Shown here: positions 30,446 to 40,985 of the stretch, piece after piece | Layout: each line of letters opens with the position of its first letter | How positions within the stretch are numbered: position 1 is the stretch's first letter | DNA from: Proteles cristata cristata | Lineage: Eukaryota; Chordata; Mammalia; Carnivora; Hyaenidae | Direction: 5' to 3' | Length of the DNA: 64,000 nt | Assembly (NCBI GenBank): GCA_017311185.1 | Contig: JAESUZ010001735.1 | Coordinates: 2,480,001 to 2,544,000, forward strand | Made by a program: the position numbers and the translations under genes | The notes under the pieces: model-generated | What the model was told of the DNA's origin: nothing | Databases searched by the model: none | The model's input: the letters and a program-made list of their open reading frames with translations, nothing else

Positions 30446-30644
30446 TCCAGCTCTATTCTTCCTGCCATGCTGTTTGGGCTACGACTTCCTTTTCCCTCTT
30501 CTGCCCGCCCACCTCTCTCCCCACTCTGCCTGTCCTCAAGAAATTTTTCTGTTTTTCGAGAAAGATCTAGCTCTCTCTTTTTGCCTGGTTTCATCCAGAT
30601 GCATAGAGGTCAAGAGTACCATCTCAACCTCACAGGTGGAGCGG

Positions 30645-30745
30645 GGTCTACCTCCCCATTTAAAAGATGGAAAAACCAAGGCCTAGAGAGGAAAAACAAC
30701 CTGCCAAGGTCACACTCCAGGTCCTTGGCTCAAACTACCAGTCAG
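30645..30745 (-). repeat. MIR fragment, reversed
   Basis: The segment atttaaaagatggaaaaaccaaggcctagagagg, then cctgccaaggtcacactccagg, is reversed MIR. Confidence 0.72.
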
Positions 30746-31320
30746 TCCATGGATAGCATAGCATCCTTGAACCTAGGTACCTAGGCTGGGCCTTCTTGGG
30801 TCATATGAGGGGAGGGGGGCTGCTGCTCCCCTTTGCCTCACCCTGGCCAGTCTTTCTACCCCTTATCCCATTGGAGGTTTCCCTCTGTCTCCAGTCAGGC
30901 TGCTCCCAGAGTTGTCAGGCACATAAATGATGGGCGTCCTCGGCCCCTGTGTCTTCCCATCCCCTCTCGACCTCCTTTTCCTCTTGCCCACACCGGCCTT
31001 GGCCTCCCAAGTTATCTCGTCCCCTCCCTGGAGGGGATTATGGCACATTCAGAGAGTGTCCAGCGCTGAGAAATGTTTACACTGGAGATTAGCATTTATC
31101 TCTATACTTTCAACCTCTTTCCATGCTCAGTGCTGCTGTCTGCATCAGGATGGGCCCCAGAGATGGGAGCCCGCCAGGCTGGGGCCGCCTCCCTGGCATC
31201 TGGGGCCGCCGAACCCCTTTTCCCACCACCTTGGGGGTCGGCACTCTTATGCGGGTCTCATTCAATCACTGAAAATCCTGGGGTTTCTTGGGTAAAGGCC
31301 AGAGCCTCCCTAAAACTCAA
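30746..31320. other. Non-repeat stretch
   Basis: Pyrimidine-rich. No gene or repeat recognised. Frames of 61-122 codons lack domains. Confidence 0.35.
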
Positions 31321-31324
31321 AGTC

Positions 31325-31475
31325 TAGAAAGTGGGCTCTCACCAGACACCAAACCTGCGTGCACCATGCCCTTGGACTTCCTGCCTCCACAACTGTGAAA
31401 AATAAATATTTGTTGTTTATAAGCTGCCCAGTTTATGGTATTTTGTGATAGCAGCCCAAACAGACTAAGAAGTCA
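31325..31475 (+). repeat. MaLR (MLT1-like) LTR 3' part
   Basis: The order cttggacttcctgcctccacaactgtgaaaaataaatatttgttgtttataagctgcccagtttatggtattttgtgatagcagcccaaacagactaag matches the end of MLT1-type LTRs (gcctccagaactgtgag...tggcagccc..actaa). No internal retroviral sequence is present. Confidence 0.8.
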
Positions 31476-31555
31476 TGATGAGGACTACCCACCTGCTCAC
31501 TATGCAGTGGACTACTCACTACGCAGTGAGGACTACCCACCTGCTGGGCGCTGTA
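31476..31555. repeat. Short local duplication
   Basis: The 18-mer gaggactacccacctgct occurs at 31480-31497 and 31528-31545. Between them ctcactatgcagtg and ctcactacgcagtg differ by one base. Period about 48 bases. Confidence 0.9.
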
Positions 31556-31650
31556 CCAAATGCATTTCCAAACGGTGTCCTTACAAACGTCCTGGTGAGG
31601 ACACTATCATGTTGTCTTTATAAAGAAGAAAACACAGAACCCAGTTGCCG
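31556..31650 (-). repeat. MIR fragment, reversed
   Basis: The text accaaatgcatttccaaacggtgtccttacaaacgtcctggtgagg, then tgttgtctttataaagaagaaaac, fits reversed MIR. Confidence 0.55.
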
Positions 31651-31757
31651 AAGGCTACCTACTGGGTTGGTTGTAAGCTTGGCTTTAGAGGCTGGGCCCT
31701 CCCGTTCTCCTCACCTGCCAGGCCTGTGGTCAGGTGAGAGCAGCTGTGTGCTAGGCT

Positions 31758-31908
31758 AGTGACTTCCAGACTGCGGTCTCTGGAGCACGCTGGGAACTTG
31801 CTAGAAATGCATATTCCCTGGGCCCCTCCCTGAGTCAGAAATTCTGGGGCTTGGGGCCAGTACTCAGTGTTTTAACGAGCTGCTTGGATGATTCTGCTCA
31901 CTGGAAGT
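31758..31908. repeat. MER5A-type hAT-Charlie fossil
   Basis: Clear order: ccagactgcggtctctggagcacgctgggaacttgctagaaatgcatattccctgggcccctccctgagtcagaaattctggggc ... gtgttttaacgagctgcttggatgattctg. Good example of the family. Confidence 0.88.
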
Positions 31909-32139
31909 TGGGGAACTTGCTGGAGTCTTGGGGGACCTAGACTCCTGGAGATCGGTGACCTCAACAAGAGGTCCGGGCAATGCTCTGGGTGGAGTTCAGG
32001 CACAGAGAAGTAAACAGAAGACAGAAGGAGGAAAGAAAGCGTGAAGACAAGGCAGAGAAGAAAAGACAGCTTTGGGAAGAAGGGATGAAGCTCTTTATTC
32101 CAGAAAGCTTCAGGGCTCTCCAGAAAGAGAATAAAGAAG

Positions 32140-32262
32140 TGTCAGCCAGCATTTACTGAGCTCCTTCTCTGCACCAAGCGCCGAGCTGGGGCCGGATATG
32201 AAGCAGGGAACCGGATACAGTCGCTGATGGAGGGGAAGTCCCAGTCAAGTGAGAGACAAGGA
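32140..32262 (-). repeat. L2 3' end, reversed
   Basis: The segment ccagcatttactgagctccttctctgcaccaagcgccgagctgggg, then gaagcagggaacc, is the reversed L2 3' end. Confidence 0.72.
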
Positions 32263-33390
32263 CTCCAATTATGGAGATTGCTCAGAGGCCATCGCCACCT
32301 TACTGATGGGAGCTGGGCACCACTGAAATGATTCATGTAAGGGACAATTAGGGAAGATGCATCCTTCCAACCACAGCCCACGCCACTTACGCAAACGCCC
32401 TCCAATATTTTTGCATGGAGTCTGTATGACGTTAGAAATAAGATTTGTGAAACGGAATAAATATTTTTCAGTAACATGGATGGTAAGGAAAGAGTTTAAA
32501 CTGTCGGGTACTACAAAGAAGATTGTTTTAAAAGACAGTAATAATCACAACACAGTGTGCTCAAAATGGCCCCATGGCTTAGTGTTTACCCAAGCACAAT
32601 GCGTGAGACATGAAGGGGATATGGCCACACCCAGCTCATCCCCTTCTACACATGTGTCACCCACGGTTAACAGCTCCTGCCTCTTATCCTTAATGTTGCT
32701 ATACTTGGCTTAGGCGGGGGTCTCATCCCTTAAAGATGTCCTTTCCCTGGGAAGCCAAGAAAGCACCAAAAGTATATTTCTACTTCTGTTCATAGAAAAA
32801 AGAAAAAAAAAACAACAACTTTAGGCTTGAGTGGTGAGATAGACATGGGAGGGATGTGTCTGAGTCATCTTCGACTAGAATAAATTGGGGGCAAATATTG
32901 TGTGTCCCTCCTTCTCATAGAGGGTGGAGGGGAGAGCATCACATAGCCTGGAAGAGGGCATCAAAGAGACTCAAGACCAACATCCATCCATTTGGCTTCA
33001 GTGGAGGAAAAAGTGTCTGGGGCAGGCTGCCACCAACACAGCCCACCCCTTCTCTTGATGCCCCCAATGTCCCAAGCTGCCCTGGTCACTCAGGGATTCC
33101 AAAGCTGGGGCAGCGGGGAGAGGTTCATGCTCTAACAGCCCCCACCCATCTGATGGGACCCAGCTGTCCAGGGGCGGGGAAGGCACGTAGATAAGACAGT
33201 CAAACAAAGGCTGGGCTTTGTATATTTGATTTGTCTGACCCAATTCCCAGGCCCCACAGGGACGGGTTCAGAGCTGGGGGAGGGGGTGAGGTAAAGGGCA
33301 TGCTTTCCATCTTTCCCCCAAAGGCTGTCCTGGTCGTTCGGGACCATCAGCCACCACACTGGGACCACCCATCCCTCTGATTCTGTAGGC
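32263..33390. other. Non-repeat stretch
   Basis: About 1.1 kb with no gene or repeat recognised. Frames up to 118 codons lack domains. Confidence 0.35.
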
Positions 33391-33394
33391 CAAT

Positions 33395-33540
33395 AGACCT
33401 GAGTTTGAATGCTGAGCATGACTCCATGTGACACTGCATGTGGGGCCACCTCTCTGAGACTCAGTGTCCTTGATATGTAAAACGAATCTAATAATCGTGT
33501 CTTAGGGCATATACCACCTTGTAGGCAAGATGTGGTTAAC
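33395..33540 (+). repeat. MIR SINE fragment
   Basis: Plus MIR: tagacctgagtttgaatgctg, ccacctctctgagactcagtgtccttgatatgtaaaacg, then taataatcgtg. Confidence 0.7.
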
Positions 33541-34200
33541 ACCTGTCTTGTGGGTTCTTCATCTCCCTCCATGCCTCCCTGCCTATGAGGGGGGGGAAGT
33601 CAGGGTGTTTGGAACTAGACCAAGCTGACAATTCACTGTGTCCTGTGGCCTCTTCCCCTGATTGCCAAAAAGCATGTTAGGGGGTCAGGTTTGGCCAGAC
33701 CCATGCAGGAGTGAAGACCATTGCCCATGTCCTATGGGCTTCCTCCCTCAAAATCATTGGCTTCTGCCCAATACTGATAAAGCCGCAAGCATTACAACCA
33801 CATGGGTATGAGAGGGAGAAACTGCGAGAAAAACTAAAAAGCACGAGAACATGAGTACATTTTGTCAGACCTAAAATTCGATAAAAGGAACTCAGAAAAC
33901 GCAAATATCTTTCGTTTTTAGGGAGGCATTTTTGTGGAGTATAACATGACCCTTATTCTTACAAAATTAGGTCAAAATGGCTTTGAAGGAAGTCTTACTT
34001 TGATATTGAAAAATTGTTAGAAAGCTCCTACACAGACAGATGGTGTTCAGAGCAAGTAGGTGTATCATTTGTACCAAAAGAGGTTAACAAGCATTGAACT
34101 CATGAAAGAACTAGAAACCTATGAACATTTGAACCCCAAAGTCAGAATCTCAGATACTTGAAAGTTATGTAGACTCCTCACAGTACTATAATCATTTTCT
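33541..34200. other. A/T-rich stretch of unknown origin
   Basis: No repeat or gene recognised, although A/T richness from 33780 to 34195 suggests a decayed LINE. Short frames only. Confidence 0.35.
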
Positions 34201-34220
34201 CTTAAAAAAAATTGTATTCA

Positions 34221-34433
34221 GGGGCGCCTGGGTGGCTTAGTCGGTTAAGCGTCCGACTTTCGCTTAGGGCATGATCTCGCGGTTCGTGGGTTCGAGCCCC
34301 GCGTCGGGCTCTGTGCTGACTGCCAGCTCGGAGCCTGGAGCCTGTTTCAGTCTGTGACTCCCTCTCTCTCTGTGACCCTCCCCTGCTCACGGTGTCTCTC
34401 TCTCTCTCCTAGAAATTAAAAAAATAAAAATAA
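34221..34433 (+). mobile_element. Felid tRNA-Lys SINE, young subtype, full length
   Basis: Close to the 604 copy in sequence (cgcttag head, tgactgccagctc body, ctcctagaaatt tail junction). Perfect 16-bp target-site duplication aaaaaaattgtattca at 34205-34220 and 34434-34449. Confidence 0.96.
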
Positions 34434-34499
34434 AAAAAAATTGTATTCATCAACACTTATCAAAGTTTTTTTTTAGTCCCCCTCCCTCCTAGAATGCCA

Positions 34500-34612
34500 A
34501 GTGTGTGGGGGCAGATATCTGGTCTGTTTCATTCATCTCTCTATCCCCAGCACCTTGGACAGTACCTGGCACAATGCAGTTACTCAATAAATACTGGTTA
34601 CATGAAAACGAA
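34500..34612 (+). repeat. L2 3' end
   Basis: The order ctggtctgtttcattcatctctctatccccagcaccttggacagtacctggcacaatgcagttactcaataaatactgg is a well-kept plus-strand L2 3' end. Confidence 0.9.
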
Positions 34613-34679
34613 ATCATCTGCTTATGAACCCCTTTCCTCTCACGGTGCGTTGCCCTCCTATATTTCTGCCAACCCAGAG

Positions 34680-34930
34680 ACTGAAGGGGTGTGGTGTAGT
34701 GGTTCGGCTTTGAGCCTTGGGAATCAGGGATCCTACCACATACCAGCTGTGTGACTCAAGATAATTGACTTCACCTCTCTGAGCTTCAAGTTTTTTCAGC
34801 TTATTTTGAAATATATTATCTTTTCTAAAGAGCATAACAAATAGATAAGGCAACTTAAAGAGCAATGTTAAAAGGAACACCGGTGAAACAGCATTAGCAA
34901 TAATAATAAAAGTAATAATTAGCAATTAGC
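34680..34930 (+). repeat. MIR SINE
   Basis: Plus MIR: tagtggttcggctttgagccttggg, accagctgtgtgactcaagataattgacttcacctctctgagcttcaag, then a degraded A/T-rich 3' part. Confidence 0.8.
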
Positions 34931-34969
34931 TCCCAGTGTCCCTCCCCCATTGCATCCTTCTTCCTCCCC

Positions 34970-35830
34970 ACCTCCACCGAAAAGTAACCTTTACCTTGAA
35001 TATTTTGGGAGGAGTGGAATTGTTATCTTGCCTTTATTTGCTGTCTTTCCACATCTCTGCACCTCTAAACAACACATTGTCTTCATTATTTGCCATTTTT
35101 TGACTTTATATATATATAGAAATGAGCTCTTTCTGGGGCGCCTGGGTGGCTTAGTCGGTTGAGCGTCCGACTTTCGCTTAGGTCATGATCTCGCGGTTCG
35201 TGGGTTCGAGCCCCGCGTCGGGCTCTGTGCTGACTGCCAGCTCAGAGCTTGGAGCCTGTTTAAGTCTGTGACTCCCTCCCTCTCTGACCCTCCCCTGCTC
35301 ACGCTGTCTCTCTCTTTCTCCTAGAAATAAATAAAAAATATTTAAAAAAAAAAGAAAAGAAAGAAATGAGCTCTTTCTGCTTCTCTGTGAGTGGTTCTAG
35401 ATCAAAATTATGTCTTTCAGAGTCCTCCATTTTGAGGTACGCAGCTGCAATTGATCTATTTTGCACTGTTGATTGGCGTTCCGTATGTGGGTACACCACA
35501 CTTTACTTACCCATTCGGCTTATGACAGACCTTTGGGTTGACTCCAGCTCATTGCCTCACACATGATGCTGCTAGGAATGTCATCATTTGTGTCTCCCAG
35601 AGCACACCTCCAGGATTGCATCTCAGGCATGCCCAGGCATGGAATGGCTGGTCCACAGGGTGCGTTCATCACCACCTTCGTGAGGTAAGGCTACACTGTT
35701 TCCCAAAGTGGATCGTACTGGCTCATACTCCCCAAAACACTGGAAGAACCATCCTTGTTGCTGCACATTCTCATTTTAACACTTGTAATGAGATCATAGT
35801 TACGCATAAATTGGGTGCATTTACTCCTGC
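34970..35830 (+). repeat. Old L1 (L1M/HAL1-like) 3' region, split by a SINE
   Basis: Left piece 34985-35117 and right piece 35379-35830: cacactttacttacccattcggcttatgacagacctttgggttgactccagc, gatgctgctaggaatgtcatc, tggctggtccacaggg, tttcccaaagtggatcgtactgg, cccaaaacactgg. This is the standard order of an ancient L1 3' region (ccattcatctgttgatggacatttgggttg...aatgctgctatgaac). Confidence 0.78.
35135..35361 (+). mobile_element. Felid tRNA-Lys SINE, young subtype, full length
   Basis: Same subtype as 604 and 34221. Perfect 17-bp target-site duplication agaaatgagctctttct at 35118-35134 and 35362-35378, inside L1 sequence. Confidence 0.96.
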
Positions 35831-36089
35831 CTCACAACTTTCCTATAATAATTCCATGACGTACTACCTATCAAGGCTTATAGAGTAGGTCTGTCTTGAG
35901 CCCATGATACTTTTTCAGGGGCAGCAAGGAAGCCTTGCCTGTCCAAACATGGTTGGTCTATGCTGCCTAAATGATGGAGAGCTGCCCGTGGAGTTGATTA
36001 GGAACAGTGCACCCAGCCAGGCCCTCCGGAGATGTTGACTGAATCAATGAGAGAGGACTGAATAGACAGAGGTTCTCAACTGGAGGACC
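35831..36089. other. Non-repeat stretch
   Basis: Nothing recognised. Confidence 0.35.
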
Positions 36090-36275
36090 CACAGTTTGCG
36101 TTAGGGAACATTTCCCAAGCCCTTAAATCGGTCTAAGCTTTATAAATATTGCCTCATTGATCCTCTTGAAAGGCAGGTTCCGCCATGACACCTATCTGGC
36201 AGATGAGAAACGATGTAACTCATCCAGGCCATGTGGCCAGTAGGTTTACTCCAGAACACATCTTACCACCTTTCG
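36090..36275 (-). repeat. MIR fragment, reversed
   Basis: The order aagctttataaatattgcctcattgatcctcttgaaaggcagg, ctggcagatgagaaacgatg, ccatgtggccagtagg is reversed MIR. Confidence 0.7.
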
Positions 36276-37727
36276 CCCCATCAGAACAGAAGACTTGACT
36301 CTCAGACCAAGGTGAAAATGGAGATGTGTGTTGCCCACAAGTATGACGCACAGAGACGGGGGTGAGGGTTTTGCTTTAGGGGGAGAGTAAGCGAGGCAGG
36401 CAGGAGACCTCGTTCTCAAGGAGATGGGGAGGAGTGCAGGAGTTAAGTGCAGTCAGATCGGGTGTGCACTGCAGTTAGAACTCACTTCTGTGTGGTTAGG
36501 GAATGAGAGAACCGGAGTCAACGGTATTCCTTAGACCGCTCCCCTCGCTGAGTGCCCACTGCAGTGCATGGGTGAGGTGTGCCCGGCATCAGCTGGCGTC
36601 TTTTGCAGGAGCGGATGCCAACCCAAGAGCTAACTGCAGGGAGCTGGGAAGAGGGGTGGGCAGGGCAAAGGGAAGCAAGAGGGAAGGTGATGCCCCCGGG
36701 GAGATTAGTAGCCCCAGCCTGCAGGGCAGGAAGGCAGTCATGCCAACAGCAGCATCAGGGACGGAAGACAAGGACCCAACACCCCCTCCCTTCTCACCTG
36801 CCAGGCTCCTAGTGACCCACTCCCCGTGGGCAAATTGAACCCGAAGCCAGAGGGTGAGCAAGCCCAGCTTACCCAGGACTGTAGCCATCAAACAACCTTT
36901 GGGAGCACACAGCAGGGTGGGGAAGAGTAAGGAATGGGTCCGGCGGACCTACCTGACATCCCCGCCCCTCTCATTTCCCATGAGCCTCCTCTCACATGAG
37001 CCCCTCGCCAATTGGGATACGACGATAGGTTCAACGACATTCATCGTAACACAACCTGGCAAGCCGATGCGTCACCGAGGCTCACACAAACAGCAGTCCA
37101 TTCTAGCAGTGAGGGCCAAGCGTGCTCTGTTAGACCTAACTGGGAGGTAGCACACCGGTCACACAACTGGCACTGTCCCCAGGACTTTTCAGGAGCCAGC
37201 CTGACTCTGGAAAGTCCCCACCGCGTTAGAGGAGATTCTGCTGTGTGCGTCCCACACAGGGACAAAGGTGGCGGAAAGGCAGAGATGGATTCGTACGGGT
37301 TATTCTGGAATGTTCCAAGATGACTCAATGCATTCAGTTGCACCCCAAGAAGGCTGAGAGGATGAACGCTGGAGCAACGGCAATTCAAGGTCTCACATGC
37401 CAGCCGGAAACAGGGGCAAAGCTTCTGTGGCTGCTGAGCTGGGGAATGAGCTTATAGAAGAGACTGTCCCATGAAGCAGATGTCGCGGTCGGCCTGCAGC
37501 TGACACACGCCACCCTGGGTGTGACTGTGGTGCATCACATTCTAGGGAATGCGGTGCGGGAGCACCGTCCCATCAGAGTCGAGGCCCTGGCCCTGCCGCT
37601 TGCTATGGCGATGCCGTGACACCCACAGATGAGGGGTGGGGGTGCCGTCTGCAGCTGTCTGCCCTCCAGGGGTCTCATCAGTTGCAGACACCTGCACTTT
37701 TCTGGGGGTCCCACCTTGACACCCTTT
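36276..37727. other. Non-repeat stretch of about 1.4 kb
   Basis: No repeat or gene recognised. Several 90-115-codon frames on both strands overlap one another without any domain, as expected from moderate GC content and few stops. Confidence 0.35.
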
Positions 37728-37740
37728 AGAGGGTCATTCT

Positions 37741-37955
37741 GGGGGCGCCTGGGTGGCTCAGTCGGTTGAGCGTCCGACTTTACTCCGGTCATGATCTCGC
37801 AGTTTGTGGGTTCTAGCCCCGCGTCGGGCTCTGTGCTGACTGCCAGCTCAGAGCCTGGACCCTGCTTCCGATTCTGTCTCCCTCTCTCTCTGTTCCTCCT
37901 TGCTTGTCCTCTCTCTCTCTCAAATAAATAAAACATTACAAAAATTTTAAATAAT
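37741..37955 (+). mobile_element. Felid tRNA-Lys SINE, full length
   Basis: Head ggggcgcctgggtggctcagtcgg; a short deletion in the arm after cgtccgacttt removes cggctcagg-type bases. The B-box carries one change (ggttctagcccc). Imperfect flanking duplication agagggtcattct / agagtcattct. Confidence 0.94.
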
Positions 37956-38164
37956 TAAGAGTCATTCTAGTTCCAGAGCTTTCCATGCAATCAATGAAAA
38001 CTTGAAGCTTCAGTCACAGCTCAGCCTTTCCCTCCCTCCACCCCTGCATGCATCCCCTCCCTTCCGCAGCTAATGATTGAGAGTACCCCCTAATAACCAC
38101 CCCCCTGAAGGCTCATCTCAGAGCCTCCTTCCCAGCGAGTTCTGAACAGTGACGTTGGCTGATA

Positions 38165-38332
38165 GGTGTTGACCTTGGACAGCTTAACCTCATGAGGCCT
38201 TGGCTTCCTTTCTGAAAACTGGGGTCTCATCAGTTTGTCGTGAGCACTGAATAAGACAACGTATGGAAAGTGTGTAGAGCAGTGTTTAGCATACAGAAAG
38301 CACTCAATAATTGTCACCTATTATTGCCTGAA
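38165..38332 (+). repeat. MIR SINE
   Basis: Plus MIR: ggcttcctttctgaaaactgggg, cgtgagcactgaataagacaacgtatgg, agagcagtgtttagcatacagaaagcactcaataattgtcacctattattg. Confidence 0.85.
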
Positions 38333-38835
38333 GTCGTTTTCCACCCCTGAACATGTCGTGTTAGGAGGGGTTCTGCTGAATGATAGTCATTTCTAGAAGC
38401 TCTAATTCTATCTGGACATTGCTCATACACCTACTTGTGGTGGTGAGGTCCCATGGGCCCTGGGCCCACCCTTCTGCCTCTGGGTCTGGGAGAGGGCCTG
38501 CGTGGACTGCCCCAGTGGGCTCCCACGCTCACCAACTTCCAGCTGGGTTCAGCCAATGGTCGAAGTTTTAACCCCAGGATATTTGCCTTGGGGTGGATGT
38601 GACCCTGACCAAGAATCACAGCCTCTCTTGAAGCAGCTGACTCCACAGGAGTGTCTCCTTGTGAGTTCTGGTAACTACTACTTCCCCTTTAAATCTAGGA
38701 ACCCTCCCCCCACTTGGCTATTACTAGTCACAAAACACTCCCTAGCCCTTAGGTAACCCTCCATCCTGCCCACACCTCTATAAATAGTCTCCTTCTTTAA
38801 CTTTCCTCTAATCACGCACTTTATGTGGCACGATC
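38333..38835. other. Non-repeat stretch
   Basis: No gene or repeat recognised. Confidence 0.35.
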
Positions 38836-38839
38836 TTTT

Positions 38840-38960
38840 CCTTCTGGGACCCCGATGCATTATTTTCATTCAGCAAACTTCACTGAGCCCATGTTGCAAG
38901 CCAATGTGTGGGACAGCTTCAGGAGCCGAAATCAACTCGGTCTTTAAAGGCGATCGCAAA
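38840..38960 (-). repeat. L2 3' end, reversed
   Basis: The text ttttcattcagcaaacttcactgagcccatgttgcaagcc followed by gggacagcttcaggagccgaaa is a diverged reversed L2 3' end. Confidence 0.6.
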
Positions 38961-40330
38961 GATGGGCCCCAGATCTCTGGGGCTGAAACAAGAGAAGTCA
39001 GTCCACTTACCTGGGAAGGCTGGACCCGGTGGTTCACACTGAGCCTTAATGAGCTGCCCACATTCTGCTTCTTTCAAAGGCATTTCCTAGGGGTGCTGGG
39101 GGGGAAAGGGGTGATCCTGCTCTTGGCTTTCTCCACCGAGTGCTGTGCAGAATTTAGAAGTTGAAACCCAGTCAACATAAATTGTAGCTCCAATTATTTT
39201 TATAGGGCCAGCTGTTCTTTCCCCATAAATGAGGACTGGGGAGGAAGAGGGTAATGCTTAAGCCAAAGTTATTCATTTCTTGCTGGTGGAATGTTAGGCG
39301 CTGTAACCCTTGGGTTGGAAAAGCACTTTGTGGTAGTGCAGCCTTCCTGCATAATACCACTTACTGCCGCACTTGACCGACACCCGTGAGGGGCCAGGGC
39401 CCCGGCACAGCCAAGTCAAAGAGAGTCAGCAAGGCAAATCCTCACCCTGTTTGTTCTGAAGCATGACACTTATTAATCCCAGGGGAGGAGGAGCCAACCT
39501 AATCCACCCCTGAAAGGGTCCAAAACAACCCACCCTTTTCCCCTTGGGGAAAACCTGTTCCTTGTCCGCGTTCCAACTTCCTTCCTGCAAAAGCACGAAG
39601 TTGAGATGGAAACAGTCGGCCCTGTTTATTTCGCCTGTTAATACATCCCTGGCCAGAGGAATGAGCACTGGACACGAGCTGTGTTCCAAATCCAGCCGCT
39701 CGGAGATCTGGATGTGGGATCTGAGAATGTGGCTGCCTTTACTCCCTGAAAGCCGACGGCACCCGGAAAGTTTGGGGTGTCCATTCCCTCGCCTTCCAAG
39801 GCACCTTCCAAAGCGTAATCAGTCCATAGTGCCATTCCACCAGCCTCTCGCTATATCCATCTCAGGAAAACAAAACAAAACAAAACACCGTAATAATTGG
39901 TAGGAGTGATAGCAGTGGAAAGGTTCTTTATTGGGCAGGATAAAGGTTCAGGCAGTATAGCAAAGGCCAAAATAAATAGGGCTTCAGAAAGATCTGTTTA
40001 TTTCTCCTCTCTGTAATCGTCTGAGCATAAGTGATGGAGGGCTATTGGGGTTTGCACTGGGTTTCTCTGCATCGGCAACATAGGGCTTCCCCACCATGAT
40101 CTGAGAAGGCTGCAGCTCGCTCAGGGGGAAGGGGATCAGAGGAAGAGGAGGACACAGCTCAGCTCTTTGATGGTGGCAACCAGGAAGTTGTACCTGTGAC
40201 TCCTCCTCACTCCCCGTTGGCCACCGTTCAGTCACGTGGCTGTGAGCAGCTGCAAGGGAGACTGGAAAATGTAGTCTTTCGGTGGGTGACCGTATCCCCT
40301 GGCTGCAACTTGGGATTCTAGAAATAATTC
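38961..40330. other. Mostly non-repeat stretch with a possible conserved core
   Basis: The part 39165-39370 (caacataaattgtagctccaattatttttatagg) is repeat-free and AT-balanced. A short (AAAAC)4 run is at 39867-39887. Nothing else is recognised. The 144-codon minus frame at 39984-40418 has no domain. Confidence 0.35.
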
Positions 40331-40334
40331 TTTG

Positions 40335-40425
40335 CCAGTGGCCCAATCTCACACAGCCGTTGACAGCACAGATTTCGAAGTCAGGCAGTCTAGGGCTTCG
40401 ATTCCCAGCTCCCCACATTTCTTAC
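40335..40425 (+). repeat. MIR fragment
   Basis: The segment gacagcacagatttcgaagtcaggcagtctagggcttcgattcccagctcc is the plus-strand MIR 5' core. Confidence 0.7.
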
Positions 40426-40767
40426 TGTGGTCAATGGATACCGAGACAGAAATAGCCTCAGTGAGCTCTGTGGGCCAGAAGACAGAATGTGTAGATCAGG
40501 GGAGGATATTGGAGAGATGAGATACAGTCTGATCCCAGAAGAGTGTGGGTGTCTGTCTAGAGTCCTCTGGGCACGGGGGAGCCGTCAGAAGTGTTGGAGC
40601 AGGAGAAGAGGAATCTAATCAAGACATAATTGGAAAAGGGTGGTTTTAATGGACGTTTCCTGGCTTGGGTGTGGTCTTTGAGCCTTGTGACTCCTCCTGA
40701 CAGCTTTGCAAGCATTGAGCAAACCTCTCAGGCTCACAGCTAGCTGTTAGTGCTCCCACAGTATAGG

Positions 40768-40985
40768 GCAGGGTCAGCTTTCCTTGAAAAGGGCCAGAGA
40801 GTCAATATTTGAAACTCTGCCCTCCAAAGGTTTGGGTTGCAATGACTCAACTCACCTCTGCCATTGCAGTGTCACACGACCATGGATAATACGCGAGCAA
40901 ACGAACACAGCCATGTTCCAATAAAACTTTATTTACTAAAATAGGCAGAGGGTCACAGTTGATCTACAGGCTGTGGCTTACCAAT
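40768..40985 (+). repeat. MER20-type hAT-Charlie DNA transposon
   Basis: Near full-length: gggtcagctttccttgaaaagggccagagagtcaatatttg, gcaatgactcaactcacctctgccattgcagtg, acacagccatgttccaataaaactttatttactaaaataggc. A second, split copy is at 56150-56660. Confidence 0.85.
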
